Origin: JAUXFK01 sp034189035
Lineage (GTDB): Bacteria > Desulfobacterota > UBA8473
Length of the DNA: 24,283 nucleotides
Direction: 5' to 3'
Assembly (NCBI GenBank): GCA_034189035.1
Contig: JAXHVA010000066.1
Location: forward strand, 1-24,283
In this document: positions 14,877 through 22,898 of the stretch, piece after piece
Numbering within the stretch: position 1 is the first letter of the stretch
Layout of the letters: each line of letters begins with the position of its first letter
Notes under the pieces: generated by a model
The model's input: only the letters and a program-made list of their open reading frames with translations
Database searches by the model: none
Told to the model about the DNA's origin: nothing
Program-made: the position numbers and the translations under genes

Positions 14877-16049
14877 ATGAGGACAGTTTGCATTGTTGGT
14901 GTGGGGATGACCCAGTTTGGAAGATTCAAAGAATCGAATGTGATAGAATTGGGAAGAACCGCAGCCCTCAATGCCATACTAGATGCAGGCATTGACAAAA
15001 AAGATATACAAGTTGCTTATGCAGGGCATGCCAGAACAGGGCAACTTTACAATAGAGAATGTGGCGTAGGGCAATCGATTTTATGGGACTTGGGTATTTC
15101 CGGGATCCCTATTAGCAGTGTAGGAAATTTCTGTTCCAGTGGTTCTACCGCCCTGAGAGATACATGGTTGGCTATAGGTACAGGGATGTATGATGTGGCC
15201 ATTGCCATCGGTGTAGAAAAACTCACAGGAAGGGCAGGTAAAGGACGCCCTTTAACGTCTGACGGTGTTGAATTATTGACTGCAATGGGCTTTAGCCCTC
15301 CTGTCTATTTTGCAAACGTAGCAACACGGCATATGGAGGAGTTTGGAACGACTAAAGAACAGCTAGCTATGGTTGCTGTAAAAAATAGAAAAAATGCAGG
15401 TTCTAATCCACGCTGTCAATATAGAGACCCCATAACGATCGAAGAGGTTTTGAACTCACCTTCAATCGTAGAGCCCTTTACCCTTTTAAACTGTTGCCCA
15501 ACAACAGATGGAGCAGCAGCGGCAATCCTTTGTAGCAAAGAAGTTGCTAAGAGATATACCAGTAAACCTATTGAAATTGGAGCATCCGCCCTTGCCTCTG
15601 GGCCATATAAGAAATCTAAGGACATCACAACCTTTGAGGCAGACCGATGCTCAGCAAAAGAGGCCTATGAAATCTCCGGAATAGGGCCGGAAGACATTGA
15701 TTTTGCAGAAGTTCATGATTGCTTTACTATAGCAGAGATCGTCCACTACGAAGACTTCGGATTCTGTAAAAAAGGGGAAGGGGGAAGGTTTATTGAAGAG
15801 GGATTGTCAGGTATAAATGGGAAAATTCCGGTAAGCGTCAGCGGAGGATTACTGTCAAGAGGACACCCAATAGGAGCAACCGGTCTTGCTCAGATTGCTG
15901 AGGCTGTATGGCAATTGAGAGGTGTTGCAGAAAACCAAGTCAAAGGGGCGAAGGTTGCATTTACCCATTGTGCAGGTGGATTTCAAGACACAGTAGAGCT
16001 GGGTGATGTCCAATCGAGTGCAGTCACCATACTCAAGAGGGGTTGGTAA
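14877..16049 (+). CDS. SCP-x-type thiolase (acetyl-CoA acetyltransferase-like)
   Basis: A 390-residue thiolase of the non-FadA, SCP2/SCP-x group, expected to cleave a 3-oxoacyl-CoA with CoA. The nucleophilic Cys86 sits in SVGNFCSSGSTAL, His280 in AEVHDCFTIAE, His330 in SRGHPIGATG, and Cys365 in THCAGGF, so all catalytic residues are present. GGAGGAGG precedes the ATG. It is the last gene of the MaoC-SDR-DUF35 operon and is separated by only 22 bases from the convergent SH3 protein gene. Pairing with DUF35 is like BbsAB (benzoylsuccinyl-CoA thiolase). BbsB-like activity is possible, but simple beta-ketothiolase or aldolase chemistry (Ltp2-like) is also possible. Confidence 0.93.
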   Translation: MRTVCIVGVGMTQFGRFKESNVIELGRTAALNAILDAGIDKKDIQVAYAGHARTGQLYNRECGVGQSILWDLGISGIPISSVGNFCSSGSTALRDTWLAIGTGMYDVAIAIGVEKLTGRAGKGRPLTSDGVELLTAMGFSPPVYFANVATRHMEEFGTTKEQLAMVAVKNRKNAGSNPRCQYRDPITIEEVLNSPSIVEPFTLLNCCPTTDGAAAAILCSKEVAKRYTSKPIEIGASALASGPYKKSKDITTFEADRCSAKEAYEISGIGPEDIDFAEVHDCFTIAEIVHYEDFGFCKKGEGGRFIEEGLSGINGKIPVSVSGGLLSRGHPIGATGLAQIAEAVWQLRGVAENQVKGAKVAFTHCAGGFQDTVELGDVQSSAVTILKRGW

Positions 16050-16071
16050 CCACAACACGAGGAGGGGCTGA

Positions 16072-16755
16072 TTATTGATAGATGAGGCTTTTACGCTTCT
16101 TTTCGCGTTTTCCTATCACCATGCCGAATATGAGACCAAAAAGGAGAATAATCGCCCCTATAGCAAACCATTTATTCCTTTCGGATGATCTCAACTTCTC
16201 GTTTTCTATAGTCAGATTCTTAACCTTCTCCTTTGCAGTCTCAAATTCGGATTTTGCTGTCTCATAGGCAGCACTCAATTCCAGGTACTGTGCTGCCCCC
16301 TTCTTGAGTGCTTCATACTCCTTTTGGAGTTTATTAAGTGCTCGAGTAGTGCTGTCCAGCTCTTTTGAAGCTTCATTCGCTCGACTGGTCGTTTCGTTCC
16401 GTTCATTCACAGCACGAGATAATTTCTCCTTGAGTGACTTATTTTCCCTTTGTAAATATCTGGCTTGAGTTTCCCATGGCATACGCTTTATTATATATCG
16501 ATTTAATAGCCACCCTTTTACCTCCTCTCCATCTTGACCAGAGATTAAAACATAGCTCCACTCTTCTTTGGAATCTAAAATCTCTAAAGGTTGCCCTGAT
16601 GAAAGCAGAGTAATGATTTTGTTTTGAACAGTGGGGCCTGTACGCAGTGTAATTTTAAAAGTATCTGTCACATAGGCCCTCTCACACCATGCAGATTGAA
16701 CCGTCAAGAACAAACCTAAAGCAATAAACAGTATCAAAAAACCACTATTTTTCAT
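16072..16755 (-). CDS. SH3-domain, coiled-coil, C-terminal-anchor protein (TIGR04211-like)
   Basis: A 227-residue envelope protein. Residues 1-24 are a signal peptide, about 25-92 a bacterial SH3 domain (YVTDTFKITLRTGPTVQNKI, then VKGWLLNRYI), about 95-190 a long coiled coil rich in K, E and R, and about 193-213 a single membrane segment followed by a basic tail (GKREKKRK). This order is that of the proteobacterial SH3-and-anchor family (YgiM-like). Such proteins likely sense or bind peptidoglycan in the periplasm; the exact role is unknown. The ribosome site is weak (GGGA). It converges with the thiolase gene, and MITE-like copy C lies just upstream, 40 bases before the start, where it could influence the promoter. 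Confidence 0.87.
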   Translation of the reverse strand: MKNSGFLILFIALGLFLTVQSAWCERAYVTDTFKITLRTGPTVQNKIITLLSSGQPLEILDSKEEWSYVLISGQDGEEVKGWLLNRYIIKRMPWETQARYLQRENKSLKEKLSRAVNERNETTSRANEASKELDSTTRALNKLQKEYEALKKGAAQYLELSAAYETAKSEFETAKEKVKNLTIENEKLRSSERNKWFAIGAIILLFGLIFGMVIGKREKKRKSLIYQ

Positions 16756-17151
16756 CTTTTAATCCCTCAATTCTTTCTTTGCATTGTCTAAAAAGAGTAT
16801 CCATCCAGAAATTGAATAATTTTGTTTATGGCCAATGACGGCGAAGATTTTAGCCGCTGGAATATGTTGATATATTTCGAGGATTAAAATCTGAGCCTAG
16901 CACAGAGATTGGATAAAAGGGCCATTTATGGATGGGCTATTTAACAGAATAGACCAAATAATAGGCCAAGTCAAGCATGATTTTTTGCCAGAGAGGACGC
17001 TAATACGTTGTTGATATCACTGTAAAGAGAAAATACGGTTCATGTCTTCAATAAGTTTAATCACTCATTAGCTTAAGACAAGGAGCTTTCATCTTTCTCG
17101 TATCAGGTGTTCTCTTTATTTCTTGACTCTTCATATCTTGTGATTAAACCA
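16756..17151. other. Gene-free spacer with MITE-like copy C
   Basis: Nearly 400 bases between the SH3 protein gene start and the mltA stop, both on the minus strand. It holds MITE-like copy C (16796-16940) and 210 bases of AT-rich sequence with no ORF, terminator or clear promoter. The plus-strand ORF starting at 17107 is antisense to mltA and is not supported. Confidence 0.5.
16796..16940. mobile_element. MITE-like element, copy C (145 bp)
   Basis: This is the most diverged copy at the ends: left AGTATCCATCCAGAAATTG, right end inverts to ATAGCCCATCCATAAATG. The interior is the best preserved: AAGATTTTAGCC, ATATTTCGAGGATTAAAATCTGA (shared with copy A, shown in part) and CACAGAGATTGG. The internal pair AGATTTTAGCC / GGATTAAAATCT is again able to form a stem. 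It carries no ORF, and no convincing target duplication is visible. Confidence 0.65.
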
Positions 17152-18369
17152 TTATTTTTTGCTTACAAGAAAGTAAAGCTCTCCATACTGGTACATAGAC
17201 CCTGCAGCAATCTCTGCGTATCTGCCCCCACCCCAGAAAAAATCTACCCTGCCAGGGCCTCTGATCGCTCCCCCTGTATCTTGGTTCATAACAAATCTGG
17301 AGAATTTCTTCCACTTTGTTATAGAACCGGTAGGGTCTATAACAGGTTTCTTGGAAATGATAAAGGCAAGTCCCCCTTTTGGGAAGAGTCTGTAATCCGT
17401 GGCGATCGACCTTTCCGGAGTGAGTACAAGATTTATATTCCCAATAGGGCCTCTCTCTACTTTTTCAAAGAATACATAGCTTTCATTGTGATTCAGGATT
17501 CTATCCATCTCTTGCGGATTCCCTTTGAGGTATGCCTTTACGCCTTGAAGCGAAGTCTGTGCTCTAGATATCTTGTTTTCCCGGATCAATACCTTCCCAA
17601 CACTTCTGTATGGTCTTCCATTAGAACCAGCATAATGTACCCTCTGGACACTTCCATCATCAAAAACAATGACGCCTGAACCCTGAATCTGCAAAAAAAA
17701 GCGATCTATGTGATCATCCACCCATAAGAGTTCTAATCCCCTGCCTTCAAGAGCATTATCTATATCAATCTCCTTCCTATTATAAAAAGGAATCACCTTT
17801 TCATTGTCGTATCTGGCTACGATCCTTTCTCCTTCGAACCTGGAATGAAACTGGCCAAGGTCTATAACCATGAGATCCTTTGGTCTCATATAGAGCGGAA
17901 ATCTGTATTGATCTGTTCTTATAAGGCTTCCTTTGAGGATTGGCTCATAATACCCTGTGAAGAGCACAGAGCCACTACCGTCAGCTCCGACGGATTTATA
18001 TATATGAAAGTTCCTCCTTATTTTTTTATTCAACTCCTTTGGGGTTAAAGAGTGTGAAAAGATATCTAAAAACAACTCCATGGACCTGATGAGATGCCCG
18101 GCAGAATATGTATGAGGACCGTAGGTAATCTCTGTGTCCAAAGGAAACCTTTTAAGGTAACTGATACTCTTGTCAACAGAAACCTTTAAAGATTCCTTGT
18201 CGAGATCATCAACAAATTTAGGCTTCCACCATCCTTTAAATAGAACAAGTGTATCCTCTGGGCGTTTTATTTCAATCTCTCTTTTCTTGGCACACCCACC
18301 GAGAGAAATAAGAAATAAAAAAGACAGGGTCAATGCCAGGACTATAAGGCGAACTCTTCGCATTTGCAT
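17152..18369 (-). CDS. mltA: Membrane-bound lytic murein transglycosylase A
   Basis: A 405-residue lipoprotein that should cleave peptidoglycan glycan strands. Residues 1-25 are a lipoprotein signal with lipobox SLGG-Cys26. The MltA insert domain (about 130-300) includes GYYEPILKGSL, DQYRFPLYMRP, FLQIQGSG and VHYAGSNGRPYRSVG. The C-terminal 3D-type domain has QDTGGAIRGPGRVDFFWGGG with the catalytic Asp376, as expected for the family. The frame extends to 18447 inside the upstream gene, but ATG 18369 overlaps the Yip1-gene stop as TAATG, has AAGGAAGG upstream and begins the signal peptide, so I take it. It is the last gene of the pepF-yip1-mltA operon. A second ATG two codons later is an alternative. 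Confidence 0.93.
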   Translation of the reverse strand: MQMRRVRLIVLALTLSFLFLISLGGCAKKREIEIKRPEDTLVLFKGWWKPKFVDDLDKESLKVSVDKSISYLKRFPLDTEITYGPHTYSAGHLIRSMELFLDIFSHSLTPKELNKKIRRNFHIYKSVGADGSGSVLFTGYYEPILKGSLIRTDQYRFPLYMRPKDLMVIDLGQFHSRFEGERIVARYDNEKVIPFYNRKEIDIDNALEGRGLELLWVDDHIDRFFLQIQGSGVIVFDDGSVQRVHYAGSNGRPYRSVGKVLIRENKISRAQTSLQGVKAYLKGNPQEMDRILNHNESYVFFEKVERGPIGNINLVLTPERSIATDYRLFPKGGLAFIISKKPVIDPTGSITKWKKFSRFVMNQDTGGAIRGPGRVDFFWGGGRYAEIAAGSMYQYGELYFLVSKK

Positions 18370-18899
18370 TATACGGACCTTCCTTCTCCAAGGATTGCAA
18401 ACAGTATGGCAAATATGATCAGCTGTATGATCCAACCCACAATGCATACCCCAACAGCACGAAAAGTGCTGCTGTAATCAAGGGCCTGCCTTACGGCTAT
18501 CACCATTGCGACCAGCATCCATATTGAAGCTGCAAAAAAAATGATCGTATAGAGACCGGGTATGATACCAATTATCCGAATAAGACCTGGAGAGCTGGAA
18601 AACCCGATTGTACGTAGCAATTCGCCTGGGTCTGCTTTGGTCTGTGGCTCGGGAAAAAGTTTGGCTCCAATGAAGTAGGTCAGATAAGCCCAGAGAAACC
18701 ACGAGAAAAGTGCCCCCATTGTTGTAACAAGTATCCCTGTAAGTCCTCCAGCTTGAAAACCTCCAATACCCCCTGCTACACTGGAGAGAACAACCACGAG
18801 CATGGCCTGTCCCATTGCATCCCTGTCGGCTTCTACTTCCTCATAAAGATGAATGTCAAGCTTTATAGCACGCATTATTCGGTCTTTTAAATCTGCCAT
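18369..18899 (-). CDS. Yip1-domain integral membrane protein
   Basis: A 176-residue membrane protein with about five hydrophobic segments (roughly 31-50, 54-76, 107-121, 123-138, 150-170) after an amphipathic N-terminus (MADLKDRIMRAIKLDIHLYEEVEADRDAMGQ, shown in part). LFSWFLWAYLTYFIGAKLF and a polar PEPQTKADPGELLRTIGFSSSP loop are typical of bacterial Yip1-family proteins. The bacterial function is not established. Both ends overlap neighbours by TAATG: its start with the pepF stop and its stop with the mltA start. AAAGGAGG lies in the pepF 3' end. This arrangement implies coupled translation with a peptidase and a murein hydrolase. Confidence 0.85.
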   Translation of the reverse strand: MADLKDRIMRAIKLDIHLYEEVEADRDAMGQAMLVVVLSSVAGGIGGFQAGGLTGILVTTMGALFSWFLWAYLTYFIGAKLFPEPQTKADPGELLRTIGFSSSPGLIRIIGIIPGLYTIIFFAASIWMLVAMVIAVRQALDYSSTFRAVGVCIVGWIIQLIIFAILFAILGEGRSV

Positions 18900-20692
18900 T
18901 ATTTCCTCCTTTGCGTATGATTTGTAAGCTCTTCTAATCTTATAAGCATCTCATCTATAATCGTTAAGCCATCTGACCAGAAATGAGGGTCATCGAGATT
19001 GATCCCCAAAGGGCGCAGTAAGTTTTTAGGAGAGTCCTTCCCTCCGGATGAGAGTAACTCTATATATTTCGGGGCGAATCCTCTATTCTCTTCTTCATAC
19101 TTTTTATAAAGGGATAAGGTCAAAAGCTCACCGAATGCATATGCATAGACATAACCTGGAGAGTGGATGAAATGAGGGATGTAACTCCACCAGATCGCAT
19201 AGTTCTTCGTAAGATGCACGGAATCGGCGAACATCTCTTTGTTGCCCTTTATCCACAGTTCACTGATCTCTTCTTTCGATAGCTCCCCTTTCTCCCTTCT
19301 CTTATTATGGACTTCATCCTCAAATTCATACATCGATATCTGCCTAAAAACGGTCGCGAATATGGATTCCAGTTTACTGCACAAAAGGCTTATCTCCTCT
19401 TCTTTACAGGGTGCTTCCTTTAATTGAGATTGGAAAACCAACATTTCACCGAAGACCGATGCTGTCTCAGCCATTGGAAGAGGTGTACTACTATTGATGT
19501 ATCCCTGTTTACTGCCTGCCATATACTGGTGAACGCCATGGCCAAGCTCATGTGCAACCGTCTGTATATCACGGATGTTTCCTGTGTAATTCACCAAGAC
19601 ATACGGATGGATGTTCGGGACGCAGGGGTGAGCAAAGGCGCCCCCCACCTTCCCTGCCATCACAGGAGCGTGGATCCACTTTCTATCAAAAAACATCGAG
19701 GCAACATCCTTTATTTCATCTGAAAAATGACCGAATGCCTCGATAACCGATTCTCGACATTCCTCCCAGGGTATGTTCTTTTTTGCAGAAAAAGGGAGAG
19801 GAGCATAGCGGTCATAGTCAAAGAGTTTCTTATAACCCAGCAGCCTCTTCTTCAGTCTATAGTATCTGATAGGTATATCATAACGGCTTTTGACCGCATT
19901 TTTTAATGCTCTAACCATCTTTTCATCTACTTCATTTGATAGGTTTCTTGAACTTATCCATTGCGGATACTTCCGAAGCCTATCCATGATCATGCTTTCA
20001 GAGAGGATCGTATTGAAGATGTGTGTCAAGATGTGTAAATCATCTGAAAGACCGGAGGTTAATTCATCAGACGCCTTTCTTCTCTTCTCACGGTCTGAAC
20101 TGTATAAGTCTGCCAGAACATCTTCCTCTGTTCTCTTTCTTTTCCCAAAACCCTTTTGGGAGAGGATAGTATCGAAAAGCCTAACCCAACTGCTTATCCC
20201 AGTGGGCTCTTTCTGGGCAAGGAGTTTCTCTTCAATCTCAGTCAATTGGTGGGGTTTATATCTCCTGATTATCTTTAAATAGTGCTTGTATCTTTCGATT
20301 TCATTTGATTGTAAGAGGTCTTCTGCGGTTCGATCGTCGATTTTTGCCCATTCCAGGTCAAAGAACAAGATGTCCTTTTTGATTTCGCTTTCCACCTCAT
20401 AAACCTTCTGTAAAAAGGCACCGGCCTTTGCATCCTGGGATTGGGTTGAATAGTTCAAGAACGCAAAGCTCTCTATCTTACCGAGTAATTTTCCTATATC
20501 CTCGAGCGTACAAATGGCCTCATACAGGCTTTCGGGATCAATACCCGCTATATTTCCTCTGTATTTCTTAGAAAACTCATCTGCCATTAATCTCAGGTTC
20601 TTCAAGTCTTCTTCTATCTTCAGATCATCTGTGTTCTGATAGAGATCTGTGAGTTTCCATATGATATCTTCTGTTTTAATACTTTCAGACAT
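18899..20692 (-). CDS. pepF: M3-family oligoendopeptidase (PepF type)
   Basis: A 597-residue cytoplasmic zinc metallopeptidase that should degrade oligopeptides. The N-terminal helical part (about 1-200) is the oligopeptidase F domain. The M3 catalytic domain carries the zinc motif H381-E-L-G-H385 in TVAHELGHGVHQYM and the third ligand region PMAETASVFGEM (Glu409). NIHPYVLVNYTGN, SPGYVYAYAFGELL and ELLSSGGKDSP are family-like. The length is normal and no residue is missing. A GGGAG sequence is the likely ribosome site. It is the first gene of the operon with the Yip1 protein and mltA; an IS remnant begins about 140 bases upstream of its start codon. Confidence 0.94.
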   Translation of the reverse strand: MSESIKTEDIIWKLTDLYQNTDDLKIEEDLKNLRLMADEFSKKYRGNIAGIDPESLYEAICTLEDIGKLLGKIESFAFLNYSTQSQDAKAGAFLQKVYEVESEIKKDILFFDLEWAKIDDRTAEDLLQSNEIERYKHYLKIIRRYKPHQLTEIEEKLLAQKEPTGISSWVRLFDTILSQKGFGKRKRTEEDVLADLYSSDREKRRKASDELTSGLSDDLHILTHIFNTILSESMIMDRLRKYPQWISSRNLSNEVDEKMVRALKNAVKSRYDIPIRYYRLKKRLLGYKKLFDYDRYAPLPFSAKKNIPWEECRESVIEAFGHFSDEIKDVASMFFDRKWIHAPVMAGKVGGAFAHPCVPNIHPYVLVNYTGNIRDIQTVAHELGHGVHQYMAGSKQGYINSSTPLPMAETASVFGEMLVFQSQLKEAPCKEEEISLLCSKLESIFATVFRQISMYEFEDEVHNKRREKGELSKEEISELWIKGNKEMFADSVHLTKNYAIWWSYIPHFIHSPGYVYAYAFGELLTLSLYKKYEEENRGFAPKYIELLSSGGKDSPKNLLRPLGINLDDPHFWSDGLTIIDEMLIRLEELTNHTQRRK

Positions 20693-20835
20693 TCGTTTAA
20701 CTCTCCCTATTTAATCGGATGAAAAAGAAATGGGCTTATAAGCAGGTCCATTTTGTAAGACTTTTGACATGGAATACAATAGCTATCTATATAACAACTT
20801 GAAACTTAACACAGATTGAATAGACTTACAACCCG

Positions 20836-20850
20836 AATTTTTCACTTCAT
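20836..20850. repeat. 15-bp direct repeat, left flank of IS remnant
   Basis: AATTTTTCACTTCAT occurs here and again at 21349-21363, directly flanking the IS ends. It reads as a target-site duplication; IS481-family elements are reported to make duplications of variable length up to about this size. Confidence 0.7.
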
Positions 20851-21348
20851 TATAATGACCAAATACAATTTAAACACTGGGACAGAATCATCAAAGAAGC
20901 CCCCCCCCCTTCCTATATGCCGTATCCAAACGGATGGAGGTACGGAATTTACCAATATATATGTCTCAGACCCTAAATGAATCCTCAAAAAACCCAGAGT
21001 ACACATGCCGGATCAAATATGCGCTTTCCATAAGATACTTCATAAAATAATTCCACCTTCTACACCACAAATCAATGGCAAGGTTGAAAGAAGCCGCAGG
21101 AGAGATGAGAAAGAATTTTATAGATTAGATAAATATAAAGATTACAAAACCTTGAGAGATAAATTCTCCGACTGGATCACTAAATACAATTGGCAAAGAC
21201 CTCATGGAGGTATCAATATACAAACCCCAATACTAAAACTCTATAAAAGGCTCAAAAACTATAATAACTCTCTCCCTGTGGTTATAGAAAAATAGCCGCT
21301 TAATTTTTTGCCAGAACCTTTGTGTTTGACATGTATTTGGTTAATACA
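20851..21348 (+). mobile_element. Internally deleted IS481-like insertion sequence (498 bp)
   Basis: The element is bounded by imperfect 27-bp inverted repeats. The left end begins TATAATGACCAAATACAAT; the inverted right end begins TGTATTAACCAAATACATG. Together they match at 21 of 27 positions, and 15-bp direct repeats lie immediately outside. The right end starts with TGT, as is usual for IS481-type ends. Inside is the C-terminal half of a DDE transposase (separate entry). Complete IS481 elements are about 1 kb or more, so roughly half is missing; the junction may be the run of ten C at 20900-20909. Confidence 0.75.
20855..21295 (+). pseudogene. Truncated DDE (IS481-like) transposase
   Basis: A single frame runs from ATG 20855 (MTKYNLNTGTESSKK) through a run of ten C (three proline codons) into the integrase core and stops at 21295, broken only by TGA at 20978-20980. 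The core keeps the second catalytic Asp in IQTDGGTEF and the third-acid region STPQINGKVERSRRRDEKEF with its Glu. It ends with the integrase tail WITKYNWQRPHGGI. The helix-turn-helix and first Asp region, about 150-200 residues in complete relatives, are absent. It is therefore not active. The start codon lies inside the left inverted repeat, and the same first five residues occur at the lone IS palindrome at 12698. Confidence 0.8.
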
Positions 21349-21363
21349 AATTTTTCACTTCAT
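21349..21363. repeat. 15-bp direct repeat, right flank of IS remnant
   Basis: This is the second copy of AATTTTTCACTTCAT, beginning right after the right inverted repeat. It matches 20836-20850 at every position. The stop codon of the methyltransferase gene lies only 12 bases further on, so the insertion landed just past its 3' end. Confidence 0.7.
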
Positions 21364-21374
21364 ATATGTATGCC

Positions 21375-22580
21375 TTAATAAAATAAAGTGAGGTTATCTT
21401 TTAATTCCATTTTTTTGACCCTCAGTACGCTCCCTCGATTGTCTTCGACCCCTTTAAACTGGATCAATACCTTAAAAAGAACCCCCATACCACCGGGAAC
21501 TAAAAAGTTTTTCATAGACAGTTTCTCTTTATAATACTGGGCAGTCGACATAGTCTGCCTGTTTTTTTCGATTTCATCGAGAACACTCAAAAGCCCGAGT
21601 GCAATGAGGAACCGGTATTGTTCTAAGTAGGCAGTAATTTTCAAACCCATCTTCTCACCGGTTGCCATAAGGGTTGAGAAATCAACATGGGCTGTAATAT
21701 CTTGTAAACCTACTCTTATATAGGGATCATGATTCACTGTATGCCGATAGTAACATGTAAGGGTACCATCTTTTCTAAACGGTGCGAAAAGCTCATCCGC
21801 CTTGTACCCATAATCGATAGTAATAATAAAGCCCTGTTCCATAGCACGGTTAATTTCTTCCATCCAATCAAAAACCCTAAGGTTCACTTCTGCCCTTTGT
21901 CCTTCTTTAAGAGTAATATCCAGATTTTCAAAGTATTGTGCTAGTCGATTTGTAGAGAGCCCTCCTAGCTCCTCATTGAGTCTGTTTCTGTTGAGGATAA
22001 CATAGGATTCACTCAGTTTACCTTCCACCATCTTTACCCTATTGAAGGGAAAGGAGTCGATAAGCTCGTTAGAAATATAACATCCATTGAATTGAACTCT
22101 CCCATCTTTTAAATCATCCGAACAATGCCATCTTACTTTGTATTCATGAGCGTGCCTTTTGAGGAGCTCTTTTTGAGAGACAATGTTTTGTCTATTTATC
22201 TCGATGATCTTATATACTGATGATTCATAAAAATCAGGAAACTTTTCTCTCATACGGTTCAGTATATCGCAGCATAAAAACCCTTTGCCTGCGCCAGCCT
22301 CAACGATTGTAAAATCTTGCCTTTTATCAAGGGCATTCCACATTTTATGAATCAACCCTGCAATAAGGTGCCCGAATACAGGATGGATATAGGGGCTTGT
22401 ATAGTAATCCCCATCTTTTCCGAAAATCTCCTTTGGTGAATTATAATACCCCTGAATGGGGTGATAGAGTACCAAATCCATGTATTCTGCAAAGGTGATT
22501 CTCCCTTTTTTGCGGATTCTATCATATACTATATCCTTAAGATCTTTATTCTCCGACTCAGTATACTTATTATCATTCAT
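21375..22580 (-). CDS. SAM-dependent methyltransferase, MidA/NDUFAF7 family
   Basis: A 401-residue class I methyltransferase. The N-terminus has the family-typical ITFAEYMDLVLYHPIQGYY and GDYYTSPYIHPVFG. The SAM-binding motif I is E94-A-G-A-G-K-G100, and SNELIDSFPFNRV is the conserved post-motif. The mitochondrial relative NDUFAF7 methylates an arginine of complex I subunit NDUFS2; bacterial members have similar sequence but largely undefined targets. A tail of about 50 residues (VLRVKKMELKDNLTLFY at the end) is present. It is monocistronic, with an IS remnant downstream and a mutase pseudogene upstream on the other strand. The ribosome site AGAGG is moderate. No defect is seen. Confidence 0.9.
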   Translation of the reverse strand: MNDNKYTESENKDLKDIVYDRIRKKGRITFAEYMDLVLYHPIQGYYNSPKEIFGKDGDYYTSPYIHPVFGHLIAGLIHKMWNALDKRQDFTIVEAGAGKGFLCCDILNRMREKFPDFYESSVYKIIEINRQNIVSQKELLKRHAHEYKVRWHCSDDLKDGRVQFNGCYISNELIDSFPFNRVKMVEGKLSESYVILNRNRLNEELGGLSTNRLAQYFENLDITLKEGQRAEVNLRVFDWMEEINRAMEQGFIITIDYGYKADELFAPFRKDGTLTCYYRHTVNHDPYIRVGLQDITAHVDFSTLMATGEKMGLKITAYLEQYRFLIALGLLSVLDEIEKNRQTMSTAQYYKEKLSMKNFLVPGGMGVLFKVLIQFKGVEDNRGSVLRVKKMELKDNLTLFY

Positions 22581-22898
22581 CTGGAAATTCCTCTATACTT
22601 CAATCGTTCTGTTTAAAAAAGTTCCTCGGCTAATTTGTGTATAGTATGAATCATAATAGAGTCTTCGCAAAACGTCAACTCGAACTTGCAAGATAGAGTG
22701 CAGATGTAGTATTCTTTTATAAAGATAAAGATGACAGCATTCTATATAATGGCAAAAAGGCAAACATGATCTAAAGGCAACCTATGTATCAAACATAAGA
22801 AAAAAAGGAACCTACTCAAAAAAGGGAGAATCGCTTATGAATTCACAACTCAACGGAATGAAAAAGGTCTATTTTAGCAAACCCAAGCGATTGAACAT
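22581..22898. other. Gene-free spacer between methyltransferase and mutase pseudogene
   Basis: About 320 bases between divergent sequences. The right part (22833-22898) is open in the mutase frame apart from a TAG at 22875-22877 and reads AYEFTTQRNEKGLF, so it may be the worn N-terminus of the mutase. The rest shows no gene. It should contain the methyltransferase promoter, which I could not place. Confidence 0.35.

Noticed and set aside
17107..17679. 190-residue plus-strand ORF
   Set aside because: It lies antisense to the 3' half of mltA, which has full domain support; no family resemblance.
19890..20282. 130-residue plus-strand ORF
   Set aside because: It is antisense to pepF, a complete and well-supported gene.
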